Shown here: one piece after another, positions 36,616 to 45,323 of the stretch
Numbering within the stretch: position 1 is the first letter of the stretch
How the letters are laid out: every line of letters starts with the position of its first letter
Assembly (NCBI RefSeq): GCF_018860825.1
Contig: NZ_JAHKPZ010000005.1
Span: 1-60,462 of the forward strand
DNA from: Lacinutrix sp. C3R15
GTDB lineage: Bacteria; Bacteroidota; Bacteroidia; Flavobacteriales; Flavobacteriaceae
Reading direction: 5' to 3'
DNA length: 60,462 nt
Program-made: the position numbers and the translations under genes
Notes under the pieces: generated by a model
The model's database searches: none
Seen by the model: only the letters and a program-made list of their open reading frames with translations
Told to the model about the DNA's origin: nothing

Positions 36616-37476
36616 TTAGTAGATTTCAAATTTTTTGTTTGTAATTGCATCTTTTGTAATATCCTTTTCTAGTTCTCTTGTTTTTTCTAATTTCCTTTTA
36701 TTGATAACAATTTGATCTATTGTTGTTTTTACATACTCTAAAGGAGCTGTATTGTTTTGCAATAGTACGTCATTAATTTGCATCAAATATAAACCTAATG
36801 AATCTTTGAGTTGTATAAAATTAGTTTTTTTTAACAGTTCGTCTTTATTATCTTTATTAATTACTGGTATTTTCTTAACTATTTGATTCCATTTTATCCA
36901 AATAGAATCATTAAGGGAGTAGGATTTAAATTGAATAGATATAGAATCTAGGTATTTTTTATCATTAGCATCAAATCTTTTAAATTTTTCGGCTATTTCT
37001 TTTGCGTTTTTCTCTTGCATTTTAGGATCAAGATTAACGTATCTAAATTGAATAAGCTCTTCATTTAATTTAAAGGCTTCTTTGTTTTCTTGATAAAACG
37101 CTTCTGCTTCTTCTTGAGTAACTACTGTATCTAAATCTCTATTTACCAATGCCTCTAAATAGGCTTTTGCATACAAATCGTTTTTATACTGCTCTACTAA
37201 TTTATTGTATTGATCTAGTTTTGTTTCGTTTAAGTTTAGCTTTGCTCCTTGTACTAATAATTGCTGGGTTGCCCAACTTTTAATATAATTATTGATTAAA
37301 ATAGTACTGTCTTGTTTAGAAGCTTCTGAAGAAATTAAATCCTGTATATCTTCTTGATACAAATACGTATCATTTACTCTTGCTACAGGAGTTTTAATAT
37401 CTGTTTCTTTAAAAAATTTACAAGAAACCAATAGAAAAAAAAATGCGAAAACGAATATATAAGATGTGATTTTCAA
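36616..37476 (-). CDS. SurA-N-like lipoprotein without isomerase domain
   Basis: 286 aa. Lipoprotein signal peptide ending L-V-S-C, lipidated Cys19. The mature protein is helical with the SurA-N-like pattern (VARVNDTYLYQEDIQDLI..., repeated NEAFxQENKEAFKL), but I see no parvulin domain. It probably supplies the chaperone part of the same folding machinery as its neighbours. It is 8 bases after the upstream 643-aa isomerase gene. Confidence 0.75.
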   Translation of the reverse strand: MKITSYIFVFAFFFLLVSCKFFKETDIKTPVARVNDTYLYQEDIQDLISSEASKQDSTILINNYIKSWATQQLLVQGAKLNLNETKLDQYNKLVEQYKNDLYAKAYLEALVNRDLDTVVTQEEAEAFYQENKEAFKLNEELIQFRYVNLDPKMQEKNAKEIAEKFKRFDANDKKYLDSISIQFKSYSLNDSIWIKWNQIVKKIPVINKDNKDELLKKTNFIQLKDSLGLYLMQINDVLLQNNTAPLEYVKTTIDQIVINKRKLEKTRELEKDITKDAITNKKFEIY

Positions 37477-37484
37477 TTAATTAA

Positions 37485-39416
37485 TTATTTATTTAATTTA
37501 GATTTTACGCTGTTTAATACCTCTTGGTTAATTTTTACTTGGTACTTATTTTCTAGGTCTACCAGCCATTTTTTTTCTTTTGCATCTTGAAAATCACTAG
37601 CCACTTTACCCTTAGCTTCTTCATAAGTTTTGTAGGTTTTTGGCAGCACTTTATTTACTTGCACTACTACAAATGCATCATTATGCTTATATATTTCTGA
37701 AACTCCTTTTTGAAACAGAAAATCATCTGGTAACACTTGGTGCTCTCCATCCATTACACCTGTTGTAAACAGCACATTTACTTGATCTTTTGTATTTACT
37801 GCATTTTTAATTTCATCTATTGTTTTTCCTTTTGTAAGTAGCTTAGCAACCTTACTTATATCTTTCTTTTTTGCAGAGGAAGCCACAACAGCATCAACAC
37901 GTTCTTTAACAAAATAGTTTTCTTTATTGGTGTTATAATATTCTTGAACAGCAAGAGTGTCTTTTATTGCCGCTTTCCATATTTCATTTTCCATTAAATC
38001 AAACAACAACAAACCATCACGATACTCACTAAGTATGTTTGCAAAATCCTGGTTTTCATATTCTAAATGCGCTTCCTGGTAGTCTAGTAATTGTTTTTCT
38101 AAAAATGTATTGTATGTATTTTTAACAATATCATTAAAAGGTAATTTTTTAGCGTTTCTACGTTGGTTTTTAATTAAATAATTAGCAAAATCTTGATATG
38201 TAAATTGCTTATCTTCTATTTTAACAAATGCTTTTTCTGAATCAAAACCTTTAGGTGTGTGCCATTTACTAGTATAATACTCGTTGTTTAATATAGAGGT
38301 AAAATAGTTTAAATCTTTATCTACATTAGTAATTGCATAACGTTGTTTTAACTCATTTATTCTAGAGTTACTAATTAATTTAGATCTACTATCACGTAAA
38401 ACTTTTGCTTCTAGCGAAGGTTTCATATCTTCAAAAGGAGCGGTTTCTATTTTATTAATAAGCTTAACAATATGCCAACCAAAGTTAGACTTAAATGGTT
38501 TGGTATAATCGCCTTCATTTTTAATAGCAAAAGCTTGTTCTTCAAATTCTTTAGAGCGCAATTCTCCGCTAGAAAAAGGAGATAATTTACCACCTTTTTC
38601 TGCTGTACTTTTATCTTCTGAAAAATGTTTTGCTAAAGATTCAAAATCTTCCCCTTGTTCTATTTTTTTATAAATATCTTGTATTCTACTTTCTGCATCT
38701 GCCTGGTCAAGGTTTACCATGATATGCGCAATTTCTCTTTTTCCTCTAGATTTACGTTTATCTTTAACAGATACTATATGGTACCCAAACTGGGTTTTAA
38801 AAGGCATAGAAACCGTACCTATCTCTGTATTAAAAGCGACAGTCTCAAAAGGATAAACCATTTTAAAACCAGAAAAATACCCTAAGTCTTCTGCATATAT
38901 TTTTTTACCATCATGCACGTCTTTTTGTACTGCTGTAAAGCCTTCTTTAAGTACACGATCTCTTAATTGAAGTAACTCATTATACACTACCAACGTGTCA
39001 CTAGCACTAGCGTTTTCATCTAATCGTATTAAAATATGACTAGCGTTTACCTCATTAGAAATTCGCTCATACGCCTCTTCTACTAATGCATCTGTAACTT
39101 TATTGTCTGTCAAATAATTTTTTGCTAATTGACTTCTATAATTATTTAACTCTCTTTTATACTTAGGCATAGTATCTAAACCCAATGTTTTTGCTTCTTT
39201 TATTTTAAGTTTGTAACCTACAAAAAGTTGTAAATAAGCATCAATATCTTTTTGAGACTCGTCTTTAACTAAGTCTAAATTTTTATTAAAAACTCTTATA
39301 AATTCTGAAGCATATACAGGATCTTCATCTACTGTAAAAAGTACTTCTTCACTATTGTTTTGAGCAAAAATCTGTAGTGTAAACACTAAAAAGAAAAGAG
39401 TGGTAAATAATCTCAT
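37485..39416 (-). CDS. periplasmic parvulin-type peptidyl-prolyl isomerase (two PpiC domains)
   Basis: 643 aa with a signal peptide (1-18, ending IFAQ). Two parvulin domains in the first half: ASHILIRLDENASASD...GYFSGFKMVYPFE...FGYHIVSVKDKR (about 125-215) and REIAHIMVNL...HFSEDKSTAEKGGKL...FGWHIVKL (about 228-325). The C-terminal half (about 350-640) is a SurA/PpiD-like helical region, probably substrate-binding. First gene of the operon, with a strong promoter directly upstream. Confidence 0.9.
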   Translation of the reverse strand: MRLFTTLFFLVFTLQIFAQNNSEEVLFTVDEDPVYASEFIRVFNKNLDLVKDESQKDIDAYLQLFVGYKLKIKEAKTLGLDTMPKYKRELNNYRSQLAKNYLTDNKVTDALVEEAYERISNEVNASHILIRLDENASASDTLVVYNELLQLRDRVLKEGFTAVQKDVHDGKKIYAEDLGYFSGFKMVYPFETVAFNTEIGTVSMPFKTQFGYHIVSVKDKRKSRGKREIAHIMVNLDQADAESRIQDIYKKIEQGEDFESLAKHFSEDKSTAEKGGKLSPFSSGELRSKEFEEQAFAIKNEGDYTKPFKSNFGWHIVKLINKIETAPFEDMKPSLEAKVLRDSRSKLISNSRINELKQRYAITNVDKDLNYFTSILNNEYYTSKWHTPKGFDSEKAFVKIEDKQFTYQDFANYLIKNQRRNAKKLPFNDIVKNTYNTFLEKQLLDYQEAHLEYENQDFANILSEYRDGLLLFDLMENEIWKAAIKDTLAVQEYYNTNKENYFVKERVDAVVASSAKKKDISKVAKLLTKGKTIDEIKNAVNTKDQVNVLFTTGVMDGEHQVLPDDFLFQKGVSEIYKHNDAFVVVQVNKVLPKTYKTYEEAKGKVASDFQDAKEKKWLVDLENKYQVKINQEVLNSVKSKLNK

Positions 39417-39449
39417 AGTTTAGATAAATATATAATGTATAGGTTCTTG

Positions 39450-39479
39450 CAAAAATAGAAATATAAACCTATTTAACAA
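39450..39479 (-). promoter_or_regulatory. promoter of the ppi-moxR operon
   Basis: On the minus strand: TTG (39479-39477), 19 bases, TATTTTTG (39457-39450), 34 bases before the ATG at 39416. A near-ideal Bacteroidota promoter. Confidence 0.7.
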
Positions 39480-39674
39480 GCTGTATTAACAAAGCATTAA
39501 GTAAGTAATAAGATAAAAAAATTACAGTATTAATATTTTAACAAAAATAGGTGCAGCTTCTTTTTAAAGTTTATTTTAAACCTATATTAAAACCATACTA
39601 GTAATAACAGGTATTTTATTTTATAAAAGCTCTAAAAAAGCTATCTTTATAGCACACTTTTTCATTTTACCATA

Positions 39675-40130
39675 ATGATTTACACCACAGAGATTATAGT
39701 TAATATAACTTTAAAAGAATTTATAAAAAAACTAGACAATGCAGACAACATGAAGCATTGGCAAAAAGACTTAACTAGTTTTGAGCATATTTCTGGTGTA
39801 CCAGGAACTGTTGGCAGTAAAATGAAACTAAATTATACCGTTAATAAACGCAAAATAGAACTTATTGAAACCATAACACATATTAATCTACCTCATGAAA
39901 TTTACATGAGTTATGAAACGAAAGGAATGCATAACACCCAAAAAAATCATTTCTATACTACTCCTGAAGGCTACACAAAATGGGTTATTGAAAATGAATT
40001 TTCACCAACCAACTTATTTTACAAAATAATGGTTTTATTAATGCCTAAAGCCTTTAAAAAACAATCTGAAAAATACTTATTAGACTTTAAAAATTTTGCC
40101 GAAAACGGTACATCTATTCAAAATGCGTAA
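39675..40130 (+). CDS. SRPBCC-family (START-like) protein
   Basis: 151 aa, no signal peptide. The pattern of a polyketide-cyclase/START helix-grip fold is visible: an N-terminal strand TTEIIVNITLKEF, DNADNMKHWQKDL, GVPGTVGSKMKLNY, ETITHINLPHEIYMSYE and a long C-terminal helix (FKKQSEKYLLDFKNFA). Such proteins bind hydrophobic ligands; the ligand is unknown. Its stop overlaps the next gene by 8 bases. Confidence 0.8.
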   Translation: MIYTTEIIVNITLKEFIKKLDNADNMKHWQKDLTSFEHISGVPGTVGSKMKLNYTVNKRKIELIETITHINLPHEIYMSYETKGMHNTQKNHFYTTPEGYTKWVIENEFSPTNLFYKIMVLLMPKAFKKQSEKYLLDFKNFAENGTSIQNA

Positions 40131-40359
40131 ACTAAAACTAATCTGGGACTTTAGAGGTCCTGCTGCAGAAAAAACAGCACAACATCATGAAATTCATTTA
40201 AATGAATACATACAAAACCAAACCTTAAATGTAGATCTGGTTGGACATCAAACAATAAATGATATGCACACCATTGCTTTTATGATTATAAATGAAGCAG
40301 ATATAATAACATTTAGAGATGCTTTAAAACCGCATCGTGGAGAATGGATTGAAAACTAA
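40123..40359 (+). CDS. small conserved-looking protein coupled to the SRPBCC gene
   Basis: 78 aa from ATG 40123, overlapping the SRPBCC stop by 8 bases (ATGCGTAA), so translation is coupled. It is soluble, with His-rich middle (AQHHEIHLNEYI, GHQTINDMHTIAFMII) and a predicted alpha/beta layout. I do not recognise the family. It resembles in size the small ferredoxin-like or DUF proteins that pair with lipid-binding START proteins, but no function is claimed. Confidence 0.65.
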   Translation: MRKLKLIWDFRGPAAEKTAQHHEIHLNEYIQNQTLNVDLVGHQTINDMHTIAFMIINEADIITFRDALKPHRGEWIEN

Positions 40360-40503
40360 TTTAATACATTCTTTTTACGTATATTTTTAAAACAGTTACT
40401 TAATTCACATATTGTTCTTTTTAAAAAAAACTAGTATAAATTAAATCTATAGTAAAACACCAAAAAACTGTAAACCAAAAAGATAAACCTACAAAACAAA
40501 CCT

Positions 40504-41781
40504 TTAATTCAACCTTTTATAAGGTCTAATTATTAATCTTGCTGCTTTATCAAAGTTAATATAATTATACGTCCAATTAAAGAAAACGATGATTCTATTT
40601 CTAAAACCCACTAATGCCATTAAGTGAATAAACATCCACACAAACCAAGCAAAAAACCCTGCAAATTTAAAACGGTTTAAATCTACAACCGCTTTATTTC
40701 TTCCAACAGTAGCCATAGAACCTTTATCTTTATACACAAACTTTTTTAGAGGTTTACCTGCTATTAAACGTATTAAGTTTTTACCAAGAAGTTCTCCTTG
40801 TTGTATTGCTGGTTGTGCTACTTGAGGATGACCATTAGGATAATCTTTTGTTTTCATTAAAGCAATATCTCCTAAAGCAAAAATAGCATCATAAGCTTGT
40901 ATTTGGTTGTACTCATTAACCAAATAACGGTTACTACGTTCTGCAACTGCAGTTGCTTTTAACCCATGCACTGGATTTCCGGTTACTCCTGCAGCCCAAA
41001 TAAGAGTTTCAGACGCTAAGGCTAACTCAGAATTGGTCAATACTGTTTTACCATTATAATCCTTTACAAAAGTGTTACAATGTACTTGCACACCAAGATC
41101 AACTAAAAATTTTTCTGCTTTGGCTGAAGCATGTTCACTCATTGGTGGTAATAACCTTGCATTACCTTCTAACAAATGAATTTGCATATCACTAGGATTT
41201 AAATCTTTGTAATCTCTTGGTAGTATATTGTTTTTAAGTTCTGCAATTGCTCCTGCCAACTCTACTCCAGTTGGTCCTCCTCCTACAATTACAAAGTTTA
41301 AATAGGCTTTTCTTTCATTTAAAGTATTTGAAATAGCTGCTTGTTCTAGATTTTGAAGCATTAAACTTCTAATATCTAAAGCTTGCGGAATACTTTTCAT
41401 TGCCATACTATATTTTTCAACAGCTTGATTTCCAAAAAAATTTGTTTTTGTTCCTGTAGCGATTACCAAATAATCATACCTTAAATTACCAATACTTGTT
41501 TTAATAGATTTTTTTTCGGGAAAAATTTGCTCCACCTCTGCTAACCTAAAAAAAGCATTATCATTTTTTTTAATAATTTTTCTAAGCGGATAAGCAATAG
41601 AATCTGGCTCTAATCCTGCACTAGATACTTGATATAATAAAGGTTGAAAAGTATGGTAATTATGCTTGTCTAATAAAACAATTTGCACCTTGCTGTTTTT
41701 TAAAGACTTAGCAAGCTTAACTCCAGCAAAACCACCTCCTATAATAACAATTCTAGGTATTTTTGATTCGGGAATATTCAT
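40504..41781 (-). CDS. type II NADH dehydrogenase (NDH-2)
   Basis: 425 aa. Two Rossmann motifs: IVIIGGGFAGVKLAKSL (11-27, FAD) and VIVGGGPTGVELAGAI (about 164-179, NADH), plus the FAD-binding ALGDIAL near residue 305. The hydrophobic C-terminal tail (FKFAGFFAWFVWMFIHLMALVG, about 372-393) provides the membrane anchor of NDH-2 enzymes. It would oxidise NADH and reduce quinone without proton pumping. No partner gene needed. Confidence 0.92.
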   Translation of the reverse strand: MNIPESKIPRIVIIGGGFAGVKLAKSLKNSKVQIVLLDKHNYHTFQPLLYQVSSAGLEPDSIAYPLRKIIKKNDNAFFRLAEVEQIFPEKKSIKTSIGNLRYDYLVIATGTKTNFFGNQAVEKYSMAMKSIPQALDIRSLMLQNLEQAAISNTLNERKAYLNFVIVGGGPTGVELAGAIAELKNNILPRDYKDLNPSDMQIHLLEGNARLLPPMSEHASAKAEKFLVDLGVQVHCNTFVKDYNGKTVLTNSELALASETLIWAAGVTGNPVHGLKATAVAERSNRYLVNEYNQIQAYDAIFALGDIALMKTKDYPNGHPQVAQPAIQQGELLGKNLIRLIAGKPLKKFVYKDKGSMATVGRNKAVVDLNRFKFAGFFAWFVWMFIHLMALVGFRNRIIVFFNWTYNYINFDKAARLIIRPYKRLN

Positions 41782-41911
41782 AATAAAGTAAAAAAAATAA
41801 GTAAGTCAAAGTTACTAAATTGCCAGAGTAAATACTATTTTTAAAGAAACTATTACATATCGTGTAACATTTTTAAATTTATACTACTAATAGAGTAACT
41901 AAACCACCAAT

Positions 41912-42406
41912 TTGAATAAAGAGTTAGAACATAGTTTTGTAGAACAACTTGAAAAACATCAAAACATTGTACATAAGGTTTGTAGGCTTTACACCAACAA
42001 TCAAGATGCGCATAATGATTTGTTTCAAGAAATAACCATACAGCTTTGGCGTGCCTTTCCTAAATTTAGAGGAGACGCTAAATTTAGCACATGGATGTAT
42101 CGTGTTGGACTAAACACAGCCATAACACTTTACAGAAAAAGCAAACGTAGAATTAACACACAAGACTTTGATGCCATACAATTTAAAATTAAAGCAGATG
42201 AATATGATGACACAGAAGAAGAACAATTAAAACTACTATATAAAGCAGTACACCAATTAAACGATATTGAAAAAGCCTTAGTTTTTTTATACCTAGAGGA
42301 TAAAAACTACAAAGAGATTAGCGAAACAATGGGAATTAGTGAAGTGAATGCAAGAGTGAAAATGAATAGGGTGAAAAACAAATTAAGAACCATTTTAAAT
42401 CCGTAA
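41912..42406 (+). CDS. ECF-family RNA polymerase sigma factor
   Basis: 164 aa. Region 2 (about 10-80) has NNQDAHNDLFQEITIQLWRAFPKF and WMYRVGLNTAI; region 4 (about 105-160) has DIEKALVFLYLEDKNYKEISETMGISEVNARVKMNRVK. The start is TTG 41912; no ATG is available before region 2. It is followed after 4 bases by a four-helix membrane protein gene, which may be its anti-sigma regulator or target. Confidence 0.92.
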   Translation: MNKELEHSFVEQLEKHQNIVHKVCRLYTNNQDAHNDLFQEITIQLWRAFPKFRGDAKFSTWMYRVGLNTAITLYRKSKRRINTQDFDAIQFKIKADEYDDTEEEQLKLLYKAVHQLNDIEKALVFLYLEDKNYKEISETMGISEVNARVKMNRVKNKLRTILNP

Positions 42407-42410
42407 AACT

Positions 42411-43055
42411 ATGGATGAATTAGAACTATTAAAAAAAGACTGGAAGAAAGAGGATGCATCACGCTATCCTAAACTTACATATAACGAAATTTATAAAATG
42501 ATATTGAAGAAGTCTTCTTCTATTGTTAAATGGATTTTTATTATTAGCATTTTAGAATTTATACTATGGTCTGTCATATCTTTTGGCTTAAAAGATGCAG
42601 ATTATAACAAACGTTTTGAGTCTTATCATGCAGAAAATATTATAACTCCTTTTATAGTTCTTGGCTATATTGTGTTAGCTTACTTTTTTTATAGATTTTA
42701 TATGAACTACAGAAACATTTCTGCTACAGATAATGCAAAAGTACTCATGGAAAACATATTAAAAACACGAAAAACCGTAAAACAATATGTTGGTTTTAAT
42801 CTAATATATTTAGCGCTATCTTCTTTTATTGTATTAGCTATTCAATTTAATAGAGACGAAGAAATGCTTGGCTATATTGAAAAAGCTTCTGCTAACGGAG
42901 AGTTATTAAAGTTTTACGCAGTCACTATTTTAATAACAGTAGCTGCTATTGCTATTCTTATTGCTATTATACTAGGTTTTTATTACCTAATCTATGGTAT
43001 TCTGCTAAAAAGATTAAACAGTAATTACAAAGAATTAAAAAAACTAGAAGTCTAA
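42411..43055 (+). CDS. four-helix membrane protein paired with the ECF sigma factor
   Basis: 214 aa. An acidic/basic N-terminus (MDELELLKKDWKKEDASRYP, 1-20) resembles the cytoplasmic arm of an anti-sigma factor. Four hydrophobic segments follow (about 38-60, 78-100, 132-150 and 170-195). Operon position, 4 bases after the sigma gene, is typical for flavobacterial ECF/membrane-protein pairs. A zinc-type anti-sigma HxxxCxxC motif is absent. Regulator role is inference. Confidence 0.7.
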   Translation: MDELELLKKDWKKEDASRYPKLTYNEIYKMILKKSSSIVKWIFIISILEFILWSVISFGLKDADYNKRFESYHAENIITPFIVLGYIVLAYFFYRFYMNYRNISATDNAKVLMENILKTRKTVKQYVGFNLIYLALSSFIVLAIQFNRDEEMLGYIEKASANGELLKFYAVTILITVAAIAILIAIILGFYYLIYGILLKRLNSNYKELKKLEV

Positions 43056-43062
43056 AAATTAC

Positions 43063-43866
43063 TTAGGTATTCCACTTACGCTTTTTATTAAGCTCTTCTT
43101 GTAAAGCTAGTTCTTTTTGAGGTATCACCTTTAAAAAAGAAGGATGTTGCTCTATGGCATATTCTATCTTTTCTACTATACTTGCAATACTTTCGTTATC
43201 ATAATCAATATCAAGAGGTTGTTTTATTTCAAAACTTTGCAAGATATTTTTCTTTTTAATACGCAATCCTTTTTTATCAAAACTACGTCTAAAACCATCT
43301 ATAACAATAGGTACAACAACAGGCTTATATCTTTTTATAATGTGTGCAGTACCTTTTCTAATTGGTTTAAAAGGAGTCGTTGTTCCTTGCGGAAATGTAA
43401 TTACCCAACCATCATCTAATGCCTTACTGATATTAGAAATATCACTCATTTTAACCTGTCTGTTAATATCTTCTCCTTTAGATCTCCAGGTACGTTCAAT
43501 ACTAATAGAGCCTACATAGGCTAATATTTTTGGCAATAAACCTGCATTCATAGTTTCTTTTGCCGCTACGTAGTATATGTTTAATTTAGGATTCCATAAG
43601 TACCCAATGTTTTTTATAGAATCGTCTCTATTACTTAAACTAGCATTAAACACATGAAACATTGCAACTACATCTGCAAAGTACGTTTGATGGTTAGAAA
43701 TAAATAATACATTGGTATCTGGAAGGTTTTTAATAATATCTGAACCTTCAATTTGTAGCTCATTAAAACCACGAAAACGTCTATGTGTTAATGCACCTAA
43801 AATGCGAATCAACCATTTTTTTACAAAAAGAATATGACCAAAAGGATTTTTTTTAAATAATCCCAT
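43063..43866 (-). CDS. PlsC-like 1-acylglycerol-3-phosphate acyltransferase, variant motifs
   Basis: 267 aa acyltransferase of the PlsC superfamily. Motif I reads NHQTYFAD, with His59 and Asp65 separated by five residues rather than the usual four (NHxSxxD). Motif III reads FPQGTTTP instead of FPEGTRSP. KPVVVPIVIDGFRR (about 190-203) is the fourth block. Both catalytic-region changes sit in otherwise well-aligned contexts, so this is a diverged subfamily; the substrate may not be standard lysophosphatidate. It ends 8 bases from the convergent membrane-protein gene and has its own promoter. Confidence 0.82.
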   Translation of the reverse strand: MGLFKKNPFGHILFVKKWLIRILGALTHRRFRGFNELQIEGSDIIKNLPDTNVLFISNHQTYFADVVAMFHVFNASLSNRDDSIKNIGYLWNPKLNIYYVAAKETMNAGLLPKILAYVGSISIERTWRSKGEDINRQVKMSDISNISKALDDGWVITFPQGTTTPFKPIRKGTAHIIKRYKPVVVPIVIDGFRRSFDKKGLRIKKKNILQSFEIKQPLDIDYDNESIASIVEKIEYAIEQHPSFLKVIPQKELALQEELNKKRKWNT

Positions 43867-43892
43867 AAATAAATTTTATATCTGTTAAACAA

Positions 43893-43920
43893 CAAAAGTA
43901 ATAAAACATAAGCGTTACAA
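43893..43920 (-). promoter_or_regulatory. promoter of the acyltransferase gene
   Basis: On the minus strand: TTG (43920-43918), 17 bases, TACTTTTG (43900-43893), 27 bases from the start. It overlaps the end of the Nudix gene. Confidence 0.5.
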
Positions 43921-44556
43921 GGCTAGTTTTAACAAGTCTTTTATTTCACTTAGCATCATGGCTGTAGCTCCCCAAACTACATGATCATTAAGTTTAAAAG
44001 CAGGAACAGCAATATGCTGATTGTAAGAAGTTGAAACCAACTCAGTTATAACATTTTTATCGTCTAAAAAATGCGCTAGAGAAACTTCTATAATTGCTTC
44101 TACCTCACTTTCTTGTTTAATAAAATTAGGCCTGCTATTACTATAACCTATAAAAGGTTGCACAAAAAAATTACTTGGCGGAATATATACTTGAGTTAAG
44201 CTTTTAAGTACTTTAATATCTTGCATAGGCACGCCCACTTCTTCTTCGGTTTCACGTAAAGCGGTATGTTTTAATGAAGTATCTTCTTTCTCTACTTTTC
44301 CGCCAGGAAAACCTACTTGAGCAGAATGCACTCCTTTATAGGTTTTTCTTAATATTAAAACAAAATTTGTTTTTTCTAACACATCTGGATAAAACAAAGC
44401 TAAAACAGCAGACTGTTTCGCGTTTTTAATTTTGTCTTGTTGCTTTTGTAAAAGCCTTTCTCTAAAAGGAGGAGACATTTTAAACTGCGATGCTTCGGCT
44501 GGAAGCTCTAGATTGTTTATTTTTGATGTTACTTTTAAAAACTCATTAAAATTCAT
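43915..44556 (-). CDS. CoA pyrophosphatase-type Nudix hydrolase
   Basis: 213 aa. The Nudix box G-x5-E-x7-R-E-x2-E-E-x-G is intact: GKVEKEDTSLKHTALRETEE, then EVG (about 82-104). The preceding VLILRKTYKGVHSAQVGFPG and an NudL/PCD1-like size indicate a hydrolase of CoA or its esters. It starts back-to-back with the cyclophilin lipoprotein gene (2 bases between the two starts), so the promoters must overlap the coding sequences. Confidence 0.88.
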   Translation of the reverse strand: MNFNEFLKVTSKINNLELPAEASQFKMSPPFRERLLQKQQDKIKNAKQSAVLALFYPDVLEKTNFVLILRKTYKGVHSAQVGFPGGKVEKEDTSLKHTALRETEEEVGVPMQDIKVLKSLTQVYIPPSNFFVQPFIGYSNSRPNFIKQESEVEAIIEVSLAHFLDDKNVITELVSTSYNQHIAVPAFKLNDHVVWGATAMMLSEIKDLLKLAL

Positions 44557-44558
44557 CT

Positions 44559-45266
44559 ATGCGATTTGTATTATTATGCTTTATTCCTCTTCTTTTTCTG
44601 AATTGTGAAGATAAAAAAACAGAACCTAAGAAGACTTCAAAAATAGTTCAAAAAACTTCAGAAGAAAAAAAAGAAGCTAAAAAAGATTCTGTAATAGAAC
44701 CTGAAAGAGAATACCCTTTTCTTACAGATGAAAATGCTATGGAGTTCTTTTTAGAATATGAAAAACACAATAAAGAAAACAAAGTAAGAATCACAACAGA
44801 TTTTGGCGATATAGATATTTTACTTTTTAACGAGACTAAATTTCATCGTGCTAACTTTATATTTTTAACCAAACAAGGCTATTTTAACAATACACAGTTT
44901 TACAGAATTGTAAATAATTTTATCATTCAAGGTGGTAATACAGATGATGCTAAGGTAAAACGAAAAAGAAAAAAAATTGGAAAATACTTATTACCTAAAG
45001 ATACAAAAAGAGGTTTTAAACACCATAGAGGCGTTGTAAGTATGCCTAGTGGTGCTATAAAAAACCCTTATAAACTTGCTTCTCCTTATCAATTTTTTAT
45101 TGTACAAAAAAAGGATGGTGCATACCATTTAGATGGGGATTACACCATTTTTGGTAAAGTAACTCGTGGTATGGATGTGGTAGATGAAATAGCTAAACAA
45201 GAAACAGATAATGCAGAATGGCCTTTGCATAATGTCTACATTAAAAAGGTAGAAATTATAGAATAA
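44559..45266 (+). CDS. cyclophilin-type peptidyl-prolyl isomerase lipoprotein
   Basis: 235 aa. Lipoprotein signal peptide ending F-L-N-C, Cys16 (Asn at -1 is unusual but tolerated in Bacteroidota). After a Lys/Glu-rich linker the cyclophilin domain (about 70-235) has FYRIVNNFIIQGG, HHRGVVSMPSGAIKNP, YQFFIVQKKDG and TIFGKVTRGMDVVDEIA; the catalytic Arg is in FYRIV. It acts at the periplasmic membrane face in protein folding. The M3 peptidase gene follows after 57 bases. Confidence 0.9.
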   Translation: MRFVLLCFIPLLFLNCEDKKTEPKKTSKIVQKTSEEKKEAKKDSVIEPEREYPFLTDENAMEFFLEYEKHNKENKVRITTDFGDIDILLFNETKFHRANFIFLTKQGYFNNTQFYRIVNNFIIQGGNTDDAKVKRKRKKIGKYLLPKDTKRGFKHHRGVVSMPSGAIKNPYKLASPYQFFIVQKKDGAYHLDGDYTIFGKVTRGMDVVDEIAKQETDNAEWPLHNVYIKKVEIIE

Positions 45267-45323
45267 TAACACCTTTTAAACACACTAAATTGTATCTTAA
45301 AAACCTGAAACAAAACTTAAATA

